Program-made: the position numbers and the translations under genes
Assembly: GCA_003024175.1 (NCBI GenBank)
Contig: MDYQ01000353.1
Span: 1-64,000, forward strand
Source: Planoprotostelium fungivorum
Lineage: Eukaryota; Evosea; Variosea; Cavosteliida; Cavosteliaceae
Length of the DNA: 64,000 bases
Direction of reading: 5' to 3'
The notes under the pieces: model-generated
Seen by the model: only the letters and a program-made list of their open reading frames with translations
The model's database searches: none
What the model was told of the DNA's origin: nothing
Shown: positions 33,053 through 45,406 of the stretch, piece by piece
Layout: every line of letters begins with the position of its first letter
Position numbering within the stretch: position 1 is the first letter of the stretch

Positions 33053-36000
33053 ATGAAAGTTATTCTGTGTCGCATCGCTGAGAGGCACCATTACGAGCAG
33101 AAACGTGAGAATGACTTTTATTGTTTCAATTTTTCACCGAAGGAACCAGATCTTGAAACATCTGATGACGATCGTCACAACAATTTGAACATGTCTAATG
33201 AATTGCTGGATTTAGAAACGTCTATGAAAGATGGATACAATGCATATTACCATTCACGACCGGAAGATCGAGACAGTGGTCCGTCCAATGATTTCGACAG
33301 CGACGAATACTATTGGAATGAAAGATATCAGAGGATCATGGAATCACCTGCCTTCACACATGAACAGGTTTGTGACTCTGTGTACTGTACCAACATATCG
33401 TCAACTTTTTTCAGTTACGAAAGAGAGACGCAGCAGTCGTCGATTTAGAACGTGAATTCTGCAGTCTGGCCGTTCCCATTGGTGCATTCCGTAATCATCC
33501 ATGTATGTCTGATCTCCCTACCAGCGAAACAAATCATCTTGGACCTTCACCTTCCTCCCGATCAACGTCAATACAAACAAGCCCGCGTAGGTGGCGTTGC
33601 GGGAGGCATAAAGGTGAACATATCACATTGCAATGTCACAACAGCTGAATCCCATCAGTTCATCACGAAGCAGATGTTCTTCAAAGTGGCCGTGGATAAT
33701 TCGTCGACGGGTACTCTGTTCGGAGGTGACGTACAGTGAAGAGAATCAACCTGACGTGGACACAGGAGACGAAAACTCGCAGAAAACTGCAGGACACGAG
33801 TTACTATCCTTGCAGAGGCTGAAGATGTGCAACATACCCGGCTTACATTTTCCCCTCCTCATACTGAGTGAGTCATCATCATCATGATGAAGATGATCTT
33901 CGTGATCTTTATCGCTGATCCATCCAGTGAATGTCTACGGACACAGAGTGTTATGTAACAGTAAACTACCCATCGATAACGATACACTCGTCTACGTGAG
34001 AAAAAAATAGTCCTCTCATCTCTCTGATGAGATGACAGGGATCATCAGACGGAGGACGATGCATTGCGATGAAATCAGAAGATTTGAAGTCTAAGCTACA
34101 GAAAGCTTGCACGATGCTCAATCTGAGAGGTGATCTAAATATAGACCACGTTCATCCGTGATACATGGTAGAACATACCGTGGTGGAAAGAGACAGCCAG
34201 AAGAAGAAGAAAATTCTCGGACCTTTCGATCTGGAGGGCCACGTTGGTACAGACGGCAGGTCCGTAAATTCTTCCGTTTCATTTTAAACCTTAAAACCTC
34301 TCGCAGGATGTACATTGTAGATACGTCGAGATTATTTCCACCGACCCGCAGGCTGCCAGAGTGAGTTCGCAATATGACGTCACGATTTTGATCACGTGAT
34401 CAGTGTGCCGGGTGACTACCTGTTCCGCCTGATGCGACCGGTGAGTCTCTCACTCTTTCATCTACAACGAGCCATCTCATCTTGATCAGGAGCTCGTTCG
34501 ACAGAACCCAATCGGACTCAGCTCAGACATCTTCACGAGTGAAATTTTCTTTTTTCTCCTCATTCTCACACGCGAGCGCAGCGTGGGGAGAACAAGAGCC
34601 GCAGATGAACAAAGATGGCATCCAAGCGACACACCATCTCATCGATGTCATCATCCCAAGATTTTTCGAAGAGATATCTGAAGATCTGAACGGCTCAAAC
34701 TTATCTGTGAGATCGAACCACATCCATTGAAATCGAATGTCCGCAGGAGAAGATGCACGAGAAAGGGATCAACGTGAGGTTCCTCGGAGCTCTCTTTTCA
34801 AACTGCCAGAGTTCGAGAGACAGAGCTACCATGATGTGTGAGGTGTGGAGGCTCGAATGTTTGGTCCGTTGTAGATGAACGAACGTGAGCAGATGATCGC
34901 GAGAGCTTGGAAGAGCATCACGAACGAAAATTTGAGACAAGTCGGGAACGATACCGAATTCGTCTCTCCAAGACAAGAAACCGATTACCCCGAGGTCCTA
35001 ATTCCGTTTCCCGCCAAAATTGACCCCCTCAGGTCTTCTGTCGTCAACTCATTCACCTTTTGGGACCTCCCACAGATGAATCACACGGACACTGGATCGC
35101 CATTCGGAAGCAGATCCTCACGAAATTCTTTCACTTTGAGCTGTGGAAGTTGAACGATATCGAAATTCCATCGAGTTCTACGCGAATTCTACCGACGAGT
35201 GGGGCCTACGGAGGGGGATACGCTAGTTCTGGGAACAGCGTCTCCAATGGTTACGATGAGAATCCCATTGATATGACGTCATCCAGTAGGAGCCTTGTGA
35301 AGAGTGAGTCGTTGTAGATGACACGATTTTTCTCTACGATATCGATCGATTTTTGATGTGACGAGAGATGATAGGTAGTCAACACATGATGAACGATCGA
35401 TTCTTGGAAGAATTGTATTGGTTCGAGGAGAGGTACAATCTATCGAGAGATGAAGATCCAGCGGGTGATCATTTGTCGATTGTATGGAGTTGACGGAGGA
35501 GTAGAGAGCATGAATTGGCAGGTTGTAGATCGAATCCATCAGATGATGAACGTGACGATGAATAAGAAGAGTCTAGAAGACATCATACAGGGTGAAGACC
35601 CTTGCGATACCGCTTCTTCCACGATCGAGGTAGATCTATTTTATTCTATTTTATTCATCTCCATTTTTACAACAACAAACGTTCCGTTTTGAAATTCATC
35701 TGAATAGACGACAGATATCACCCATCGTTCGCACTTGTCACACGTTCAGCACACCTCTCAGCACAGATATCATGGAAGAACACTACTTGTCTGAATTAGA
35801 GAAGAGGAGGGAGAGACTGTCTCCACACCACCCACAGGTCGTACTCAGCCTCGTTCACCTCGCGGAATTTTACTCGGAACAATTCAAATCATCCGAAGCC
35901 GAGGAGCGGTGAGAACGATGATTGGCTCGTTGTAGATGACCTTATTCACATCGTCTTCAGGTTGAAAGAAGCACTCGAAATCACGGAGAAGGGAGGAAGA

Positions 36001-39000
36001 GACGAAGACACAGCTTACATCTTAGACAGTCTGGCCGATGTATACGTCCGTCAAGACCAATTTCCCCATGCAATATCCACATACGAGAGAGCTCTGAAGA
36101 AGAAGAGGGGACGCTACGGATCAGATCATTATGAGGTGAGAAGCATGACGATCTTTCTATCTTCAAATCGGTCTGTCTTCACTGTAAAAAAATTGACATG
36201 TGTGAATGCATTGAGATTGAGGGGAATGATTCACGTCAGGTTGCCATGACATTGTCGAATCTGGCAGCAGTGCAGGCCAGGGTGGGACATCTCAATGAAG
36301 CGAATGCGAACATCGAATCTGCGCTGCGAATCGCGTGAGACATGTCGTCTGTTCTTCTCCCTCACGTCACGCAGCCGGAAGAATTATCCAGAAAATCACG
36401 TGAAAGTGGCACGCGTCTACAACGATTTCTCTCAGCTGCACATCCTCAACGGCAACGTGAGCATGAAATCTCACGGAAATTTCTTCTCATTGAATGAAAA
36501 ACAGATACAGAAGGCATATACGATGATAGAAGAAGCCATCAGAAATCTTGGTGAAAACTCATCGGAATTAGCCGCTGCCGTCGATAATCGTGGGAAGGTG
36601 GGGTGGTAAGTAAGTACCGTACGTAACGATGTGACAGGTCAACTTCGCCCTGGGAAAGTCAACGGAGGCTCAACGGGATTTCTCCACGTCGATGGAAATG
36701 AGACAGAAAGCTCTTGGGACGAAACATTACATTGTGGGCCATTCTATGGATCACTTGGCCTCCAGCATGGTTCATTGTGTTGACAGAGGTGAATGTCGAC
36801 AAACAGATCGTTCGCTGAAGAGTTCAGGTTCGGAAGAACGAAAGAATGCGATGGACCATTATCAGTCGGCCGAGGAGCTATTTTTAGCCTCGATAGGACG
36901 TGATCACTCTGCGTTGTTTGTGTTGTACAACAATATGGCTGGGATCTTACTCAAGCGAGGTGAATCGATCTACATCGTTGTAGATCACACGATTGACTTC
37001 GACGCAGGCCAGAAAAAGGAAGGAATCGAAATGTTACACAAGGCCGCGGAGGCTGCCAAAAAGTTGGTAGAAGTGACCGTGATTCTCGATTCACATTTTC
37101 AGGTTGTACGGAGATCAGAATGCACTGTACCTATTGATCGCGTCGAATTTAAAAGGAAATAAATTCCAAGCCGCATTTCATCCGACTTTCGTCGGATTTC
37201 CCACGGGCCGTAGATTGGAGGTGAATAGATCTATATACAATGAGACAAGCTGATAACAAGGTAGATCTTGGACGTACCGACCGAGTGGAGGGATTTGTTT
37301 GCGGCGGCGGGTATCAGCGAGGCAGCGTTAGAGGATGAAAATTTGAGAAAAGAGATCATGAAGATCATAGGTGATGCATCACACCATCACATCACCACAT
37401 TATCACATCATCTCATCATCTCATCATCACACTATCATCATCACATTATCACATCATCTCATCATCACATCATCACATGACCACATTATCACATCACATC
37501 ATCTCATAAACTAAATCATGTCACACAAACTGAGGGAATGCTAGACACTATGCTACACGATCGAAAGAAACCTCAACCACTCAGTCCTACCTCCTACAAT
37601 GCGAGTGACCTCATGTCCCTCGATGACACACCGGAAAGTGAACTCATCTCCTTCGATGAGGAAGAGGAAGATGTGGAAGAAGAAGCAGCCGAGGAATCGA
37701 AAAAGGAAGAGTGAGTTGATATCGTCCCAGACGAAATCTCATGCGATCAGTTACGCGGATGATGCATCGATGAGTGTAGATGATGATGATATGTACCTTC
37801 CGCCTCCTGCTGGTGTCGCCGTTCAGCCACCACCACCTCCTCCTTTCCTCATGAGAATGGCTTCATTACGACCCGATTCCACGTACGGCACCTTACCTTC
37901 ACCAAATTACGCACAGCAGGCCCCAACATCAAATTACGCATCACTACCATCGTTACCCAGTTATTCTGCGTCTACAACGAGCCCGTTCACCTCCCTCTCC
38001 TATGCCATGGACGATCGAGTCATCGCGGAGACGGAAGGACCTTCTACTACCACCTCTGTCGCTGCCGCCGCCGCCCCCAGTGGCTTCCGCTTAGACAGGC
38101 TAAGCAGAACGTCCGCGGCAGAGTCCACATACGACAGCTTGCCTGCTCTCACCAGTGCTTACCCTGCGTCACAGATGGCCGACACTTTCTTTCGACCGCA
38201 GGTGGCTGCTCCCCCTCCCTCCACCGCACCCACCCCACCCAATCAAGCTGCCACTCCACCTCCACCCCCACCGATGGGTCAATCCATGGACTCTCTGTCC
38301 CTCTTGGAAGTTCCAACGGGCCGTCCATCGGTTCCCATGGTAACCAGTGCTCCTCCATCAGCGGCTCGTATGGTAACCATGAGAGAACCTACCAAGGGAG
38401 GAGGTGGACCACCCCAGAAACCGTCCATCAGACCCATCATGGTAAAGTCATCGGCTCGGATGAGTTCTCCCGTACAGACACCCGGCCGTCCGATCGCCCC
38501 CGCTCCCGTCTCATCGATCGCTCCCGTCTCATCGATCGCTCCCGTCTCATCGATCATATCCGAGATGATGGAAGAGGCCATGAGGTCATCGCAGCCGGCC
38601 ATGTTAGATACGATCGAATCGAGCTTATCGGCCTCCGAGACATTAGAAGATTTGAAAAAACCTGCCGCAAAGAAGGCACCCGCCCCATCGACTTCTTTCT
38701 CCTCTCGGCTGTTCAATTTATTCAAACCGGCGGCACCGGCGAGAGAGTCGATGAAGAGAGAAGAGTTGACGCCCAAGCAGAAGGGAACAACTGCAGTTCA
38801 AGAGAGAACGAAGACGAGTGAGAAGAGAGACACGAGCAGGAGAGAAGAAGGGAGGAGGGAAGACAGGGACGGCGGCAGAGGTAAAGAAGAGAGGGAAGAG
38901 GTGGATGTGGAGGAGAAGAAAGAGAGGAGTTCCAGCAGAGACAGTGTCAAGAAAGAAGTGAAGAGCGTCACGAACAGAGTGGCATCATCTGCTCCTCTGA

Positions 39001-39425
39001 AAAAAACCGTTGCATCGGCACCATCATCTGAGAGAAAAGAAATCGAGCTGGAATCTAATGTGATGATGAAGATGGCGACGGCGAAGAGGAAGAGAAGGTC
39101 ACTCAGCACCCAACCGAAAGAGAAGACGGTGGTGACTACTCCTGTCCTCTCGAAACGCCCCGCGGCGAGATCGAGGGCAGAGGTGGACGAGAAATTGTTA
39201 GAGAGGGTAAGTGGTCGAATGAACTCTCCTTCTAATAGATTACAGGAACAAGAGGCAAGACTCATGCCATCACGTGCTTCCATGATGATGGAGGAGGTGA
39301 AAGAAGAGAAGAAAGAAGAGAAGAGAGAAGAGGCTGGGGAGAGATTGAAAGAAGTGCTTCCGGATCTATCTCGTTTAGATAGAGGACAGTTGCTGCAGAA
39401 GCTGAGGTCTCTCGCTCAAACATAA
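33053..39425 (+). CDS. CLU-domain/TPR protein with proline-rich C-terminus
   Basis: A long multi-exon gene; the start at 33053 is the first usable ATG, not a certain one. An acidic N-terminus leads to YYWNERYQRIM and IILDLHLPPDQRQYKQARVG. The CLU central domain follows: AGHELLSLQRLK, NVYGHRVLCNSKLPI, LVYGSSDGGRCIAMKSEDLK, LGPFDLEGHVGTDGR and MYIVDTSRLFPPTRRLP, then GDYLFRLMRPELV. From 35.8 to 37.1 kb come kinesin-light-chain-like TPR repeats (HHPQVVLSLVHLAEFYSEQ, DSLADVYVRQDQFPHAI, LSNLAAVQARVGHLNEA). Next is DVPTEWRDLFAAAGISEAAL, reminiscent of a CRIB-adjacent segment. A 600-residue tail is rich in polyproline and ends RGQLLQKLRSLAQ, which looks WH2-like. CLU proteins bind mRNAs of mitochondrial proteins and set mitochondrial distribution; the actin-like tail is unusual. 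Two adjacent genes, split near 37.2 kb, remain possible. Confidence 0.72.
37376..37500. repeat. CATCACAT-type microsatellite in an intron of the CLU gene
   Basis: Imperfect repeats of TCATCACATCATC and ATCACATTATC fill this intron. Confidence 0.85.
38502..38555 (+). repeat. Three 18-base coding repeats (APVSSI)
   Basis: Three exact units of GCTCCCGTCTCATCGATC encode three APVSSI copies in the proline-rich tail of the CLU gene. Confidence 0.92.
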
Positions 39426-39443
39426 AGCGGAACACCGTTGTAG

Positions 39444-40509
39444 ATGTCGATCGAGTTTTCTCCCGAATTCACCTTACCTCGTCGGTCTGCGGGCAGATAC
39501 ACACCAGCTCACGATGACAGAGACACAATTTCAATGGCAACTATTCTTCCCTCTCCTCCACAACCGAAGTCAAACATCTCCACCTGAATCATCATCCTCT
39601 AAAACGGATCACCCGTACGTCGCCCAAGGTCAAGTCAAGACGCCTGAAGAGTCGTATGGACTTCCCAGCTTCTTTGGAGGGGCCATTCAGCCAGGAGAAG
39701 AGACAGTGAGTGACGTCACAGAGTTGCATCTTGTATCGAAGGAACTCTCTCATCTGTTGGTCACGGTCACGGAGAAAGAGGCAGAATTCCGAAAGAGAAT
39801 AGATAAGACAAAGGATGGTAAGTTGAAAAATGGATGTATCAATGTCCTGATGTACTCGAGGTGTCGAACAATGGACTACGAGTGAGATCCTACCTCTCAA
39901 TGGAATCTCAAAAGAGGTGTGATAAGATGAGATCATGCTTTAGACCAATGATACGTGATAGGCCGTGCTCAGCGCTCTTTCCAACAGCCAAGATGCTGAC
40001 GCCAAAAAGTTGGCACAGTCACAAGACGCTACGCTTCACAAAGCTCAAGTGAGAAGGTGAATCAACCGTTTGGATCATGTTTGTGAACTCGAAAACAGAT
40101 GGATCAGCCACAAGTCTGAAGGCATCATCACTGCCGAAACCCAACAAATCACGGTGATTCTTCTCTCTTTTTTCATCGTGCAGCCCATCACCATCATCAC
40201 GGACATCAGATGATCGACTGACACCAACAGTTGGAAGGTATTCAAACTCCTTTCCTCTCCGTTTCTCTCCGCACGAAACAACTCCACGCCCTGCAAGAGG
40301 TGATGCACAACATGCAAGAAACCGAAACTCATCCCGATCGACAGGTTCTCAAGTCAACTGCCCTACGCTTATATGTCGAGAGGTTGGGCTTGTCTTTATT
40401 GAACGGTCTCCCTTTAGAATTCACTCCTTTCGCTGAATTAAACCCTTCCAACTGGAACGAGTTTGTATTCCTCAGCACCGACGCACAGAGACAAACACAG
40501 AACGTATAA
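39444..40509 (+). CDS. Coiled-coil protein, possibly Spc25-like
   Basis: Likely start MSIEFSPEFTLPRRSAG at 39444, 19 bases after the CLU stop. A Ser/Pro-rich leader reaches SYGLPSFFGGAIQPGEE, then an intron. A helix-rich middle follows: LHLVSKELSHLLVTVTEKE, FRKRIDKTKDG, KTKQLHALQEVMHNMQETE. A compact end reads ALRLYVERLGLSLLNGLPLE and WNEFVFLSTDAQRQ. The last two segments recall the globular end of kinetochore Spc25/Spc24 (YxxxLGLxx...FxF), but only by eye. Part of the join between the leader and the helix is in a different frame, so an intron there is unresolved. A final small exon may extend the protein to about 40587. Confidence 0.5.
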
Positions 40510-40654
40510 AGAAGTTCAGACGACACACTTCTGTATTTCATTGCAGCAGATGACGTGGGAGAGATGCAGCGCATGAGTCAGCAGTGAGTGGCGCGTTGTT
40601 GTCTGACGTATAAAACGGTTGACAAGTGTGTGACCGAGAGAGGTGGACAAGCCA

Positions 40655-43600
40655 ATGAAGATCTTGTACCTCTTCAGCTTGTTCTTGACGCTCGTCTCTG
40701 CAGGTGATCTGATTCACAACATTCCGACTCATCCATTGACGAATCGTAAGATGATTTCTTCAATGATTGGTCGAGTTTCTTCAATGAATCAGCAGTAGAC
40801 ACGAGTTCTAAAGGCTTGGGTATATCAGCCATTATTTCGGGCGGTGCCTTCGTTGTCGGATTTCTGATCTTCATCATCGCCAGAGACCTCCGTAAAGACT
40901 TCTTCGCTCCGAAATTATCCACCTCTTTGTGAGTTCTTCTTTTGTGATCGAGGGTTTATGATTGTGTGATTGACATCACGGCAGCCGAGATGGAAAGACC
41001 GATGAGGGAATGAGATTCATCGGGTGGATATGGAACGTCTGGATGTATCGAGAGGCGGACATCTTCTACAAACAAGTCGGCATGGACGGTTACATGTACC
41101 TCCAATTCTTGAGAGTGAGTCCTCCATATCATGATGCACCCAATCCGACCCTCGATCAGTACAGCATGGTTTTGTGTATGTCCATGGGCATCTTGGGCCT
41201 TGCCATCATCACACCCATCAATTACCTGGGACAGGTACTCTCCTCAACATCATGTCATGTGATTCTGCTTCCGTCTGACGATTTCCATCAGAATAAAAAC
41301 GAAGTGGACACACCGTCACAGACGGTTGGCCTCGACACGATCTCCATGGCAAACATCCAAAACGGTGACGTCACAATCGTCTCTCACTCTGATCTGATCA
41401 TCAATCAGGAAATCGACTGTTGTACGTACATTACGTCTCTGTCTTCCTCTTCTCTGCCTTCGTGTGGTTCTTCATCTACAAATTGTTCCGCTCGGTAAGG
41501 CTAATTCCCTCGAGTCGAAATTATATATCAAAATCTGGATATTTCAAGTTGAAACGTTCGAGTTGAAATCTCATGTCGACCATTGTGATGAATTTGAATA
41601 GGCTGTACTGTGTCAGATCGGTGTCAGTAAACCAGATGGCATTCTACAACGCTCCGTCATCGTCAAGGACTTACCCCCCGATGTATCGGGGTGAGAAGAT
41701 AATCTTCTCTGAAATTTCCGACCCCACTCACCCCTCCCAGGAGTGCCAAGAACATTCGAAAATATTTCGAGCGAATGTACGGGAAAACTTCGGTTCACAA
41801 CGTTCTACCTGTCCCTAGGCTAGACAGACTGAGTGAAGCACAGAACGAGAGGGCAGATGCAGTGAAGGAGAAGAAGAGGATGGAATACAGAGTGAGAGTG
41901 GGAGCAGAGGATGGGCTCGTGACGATCGGTGGAGTGTTTCCGTTCAATCGATTTCCGAAGAACAAAGAGAATCGATTGTTTGGTCAGAGGGTGAGTGATC
42001 ACCGTCGTCATCATCCTCATCATGATCTTCATCGTGATGCACATTCTGATCGCTTCATCATTCAACACATGACGATCACGATCACATCATCTGACATCAT
42101 CCTCATCCATCGTATGACATCATCCTCATCATTCTCATCACGATCATCCTCATCCATCGTATCGCTTCATCATCTGCGACACGATGATCACAATCACATC
42201 ATCGTGGTGATCGAGAGTGACAGGTGAACGGATTACAATATTGGAAGAAGAAGATATCAGATCTCAATTCGAAAATTCTAGAATTACAAAAGAAAGAGGT
42301 GAGCGACTCACCATCCGAGTGGTAACCATCTTTAGAACATAAGAGGAAGCTATACAGATCATGCATTCGTCTGTTTCAGAACGGTTGGCATCTCTCTATC
42401 TGCTCAGCAGGTGAGATTCAATATGCAATTACATATTCTTTATTTGAGGATTAATTTATATCGTGGAGCGTTGTAGATGACCAAAATCAGAGTCTAATGA
42501 ACATCAACTCTTCCACCTCCGTGGTGTCACGAGCTCCCCACCCGAGTGAGTTCTACACCGTTGTAGATCGTCTCAATTCATTGCGAGGCAGAGAACATCC
42601 ATTGGACAAATCTGACCATCCCCTATTGGCAGAAGATGATCCGCCTGGTGATTCACATTCATCTACAACGTTGTAGTCTGACAGATCTAGTTCGTCTGTT
42701 ACGGAGTATTACTCGGATTATTCATCACGTGGTTCATTCCCGTAGCAATCATCTCCCTGGCAACTCGTCTAGGTTCGTCCATCTACAACGAGTCAGATAC
42801 AAATTCAATATCGCAGATAATATCGCCAGGCTCAACGCTTCGTTGGCACAGACCATAGAAAACAATCCGTTTTTGGCTGGCGCCATCAACAGCTTCCTTC
42901 CTACTCTGGCGTTCAACGTCTTCATCTTACTCTTACCTCATGTCATTCGATGTGATGTCTCAAAAGATGTCTTATCAACTGATCGTGGTTCAGATGTGTT
43001 GTCGTTCGCGGGAATGTTTCGATTCTCGAACGCAGACAAACACTTGATGATCTTCTATTGGTTGTTCTTGTTCTTCATCTCCTTCTTGGGTTACCTCTTC
43101 ACGGGTGAGTCATCTACAACGCGCCAGCTGAAATTTCCAGGATCTTTCGTCCTCGTGGCACAAATATTCGTGACGGACCCAGTCGGAGCGATCAATCAAT
43201 TGGGCAGCGTCATCGCCAGGCAGGGTGCCTACTTCGCCAACTACGTCATACTGCAAGGATGGGGTGAGCGTTGTAGATGAGTCCCAAAAATTTGAGACTC
43301 CGCCCAGCCGGTTCCATTATTTTCGGCATCGCTCGGTTGGACGAGTTCATCATCATGATGATTAAGAGGAGGTTCTTCTGTGTCACAGAAGAAGAGAAGA
43401 AGGAGGCTGATATACCGAGCGTCTTCTCTTATGGCATCAATTATCCGAGACAGCTGTTGGTTCTACTCATCGCCATCGTGTACAGCAGCATGGTGAGGAG
43501 GAAGCATTTTATTTCATTTTATTGTTTCTGATGGGGGCAGGCACCTTACGTGACTGCGTTGTGCTTCACGTATTTTCTAGTCAGTTATTTCTCTGCGAAA

Positions 43601-44430
43601 TATAACATGCTCTACGTGGTTAAACCTCACGTCAGAGGTGAACATCTATTCGTCTACATCGTTGTAGATGGAATAATCATTCGAACAGAGAGTCACTTAT
43701 CTAAAGTCGTCATACATTGTACTGGCATGGCTGTCATTCTCTATCAATTGGTCATGACCAGCGCTCTCGTTCTCAAGGTGATATCTCACGATCCTTTCAT
43801 GATATCTCACGTACGATTTAAACCTTAAGCTTGTACGCAGGGTCTCCCCGCCGCCATATCATTGATCTCACTCGTTTTCGCTTCGATTTTAATCTCCATC
43901 TACAATCACTTCAAATGGTCTAAAGCCTTCCTGCACATGCCAATGGACCAGACAGACGAGAGTGAATCTAGAGAGGTGTTCATCTTCACGATATCATACC
44001 TTACGATATGATATCACACTCACATAATATGATATCATGAGAGACATCACGATGTCATACTTCACGATATGATATCACGCTCATAGGATATGATGTCGTG
44101 ATAGACAATACGATGTCACATCTTAACCATATGATGTCATGAGAAAATGACGCGAAATCTCAGGTACCAACTTCGGTCGACACAAGGAGATTCACGATGC
44201 TGTTTCATCACCCAGCCTTGACACCACCCGATAGAGAAGACGAATTCTTCGTCAGCTTGTCCAACAGCCCCAGCTTGACCCACACTCGGTACAAGGGGAC
44301 GAAAAAGGCGGGAACGAACCCACGCTCCCCTCCCCTCGACAGACCGCAAGAAATCTCGGTGAAAATTTCAGAGTTACGCTCTGCTGACGTCAGCAGGTGG
44401 AAGTCGATTCGCAGCGACAGAGGACGCTGA
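40655..44430 (+). CDS. CSC1/OSCA/TMEM63-type cation channel
   Basis: Starts with signal peptide MKILYLFSLFLTLVSAG at 40655. The first membrane helix is GLGISAIISGGAFVVGFLIF, then ARDLRKDFFAPKLST and the family block GWIWNVWMYREADIFYKQVG. The helix MSMGILGLAIITPINYLGQ comes before the cytosolic RNA-recognition-like insert with VNRDLPPDV-type and FERMYGKTSVHNV segments. The pore helices FVCYGVL-like (42.7 kb), INSFLPTLAFNVFILLLPH, HLMIFYWLFLFFISFLGYLF, FSYGINYPRQLLVLLIAIVY and CFTYFLVSYFSAKYNMLYVV follow. About ten or eleven membrane segments match osmo- or mechanosensitive calcium-permeable channels. A Ser/Pro-rich cytosolic tail ends at TGA 44428-44430. At least fifteen introns are present, several with TCTACAACG words. 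Confidence 0.9.
43976..44163. repeat. Intron filled with CACGATATGATATCAC-type repeats
   Basis: This last intron of the channel gene is about 190 nt, several times the local norm. It contains four or five diverged copies of a CACGAT(A/G)T-rich unit about 40 bases long, each with the self-complementary core GATATC or GATGTC. Confidence 0.8.
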
Positions 44431-44435
44431 AAGGA

Positions 44436-45252
44436 ATGAAACGCTCTAGATATTCCCAACAGAGAGACGAAGAAGAGGAAAGCATCGCTGACGAGGACTT
44501 TGTCTACGAGTCTGCCAGCTCCGATGACGAGTTGTTCGCGAGAGAAGAGATCCAGTCAGAGGTGAAGACTTCGATGACGATCGGATGATGACGGGTGGAC
44601 GATGGTGACGGTGATGCAGTTGTTGAGAGGAGAGAGTCAGATCATGGACCTGATGCCAGCCATTCCTCTCACATTGAGAAGAATCGCGGATAGTTCCGAT
44701 CAAGTCTAGAGTTGAAAGCAGAACGCCATCTGTTGTACGATAATAAATGGATATGGAAAGCATCCACTCATCAAGAGGAGAGGTGATACCACCACCAATT
44801 CCTGTGATTCATCCTCTCACAAGTTTGGGATTTTTCAGAGGATTTTTTCGATGATGTCGCTGATGTTGATGATGAAATAATCTCTTGTGGACAACCTCGG
44901 ATGGATCCGATCCATCAGCAGCAGACAACGAAGCCGTCATGAAGAAGAGAATAAAAGAGGGAAGAGACAGAGGAGAGAAGAGGAGAGAGACCATGGAGAA
45001 TCGAGAGGAATCGACCCACACGATGACGTGGCCGAATATGAAGTGAGTGTGGATAGAGGGAGTGTGAGTGTTGAGAGAGAACAGAGACAGAGAGCGAAGA
45101 CGATCGAGGGTGTCATCGCTTCTTCGAGCAGTTCATACCACCATCACCGACACCGGAAGGATGAATGGAGGTACTTGAGAGGGAAGAGAGAGAGGATAAA
45201 TGTAAAGAGATTCATCGCCACCTGGTCTGAGCGGCCGGGAGCTGCCGTGTAG
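44436..45252 (+). CDS. Small acidic/basic protein of unknown function
   Basis: Starts MKRSRYSQQRDEEEESIADE at 44436, five bases after the channel stop. It continues DFVYESASSDDELFAREEIQ before a GTGAAG intron. Later exons are uncertain: one splicing gives RGESQIMDLMPAIPLTLRR and then EDFFDDVADVDDEII; another uses ELKAERHLLYDNKWIWKAST. A Lys/Arg/Glu-rich segment follows, up to 45252. No family was recognised. The charged ends suggest a nuclear or ribosome-biogenesis role, but that is a guess. The extremely short spacing could mean overlapping transcription with the channel gene. Confidence 0.45.
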
Positions 45253-45406
45253 TCTTAACGAATTCTCTTTCGAATGTGCCCGCGGTCTGAACTTCTTTGG
45301 AAATGTCCCATGAGTCGAATCCATGCCAAACGAGGCTACAAAAAGTATCCATCTCTCCCAAACCACAGAGATGATCCGAAATCGTGGAATAAATGATTTA
45401 TTCTGA

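Noticed and set aside
37376-37500. CATCACAT repeats considered as a possible CRISPR-like or satellite array
   Set aside because: The units are imperfect, short and without unique spacers, and they sit within an intron between in-frame exons; it is an ordinary microsatellite.
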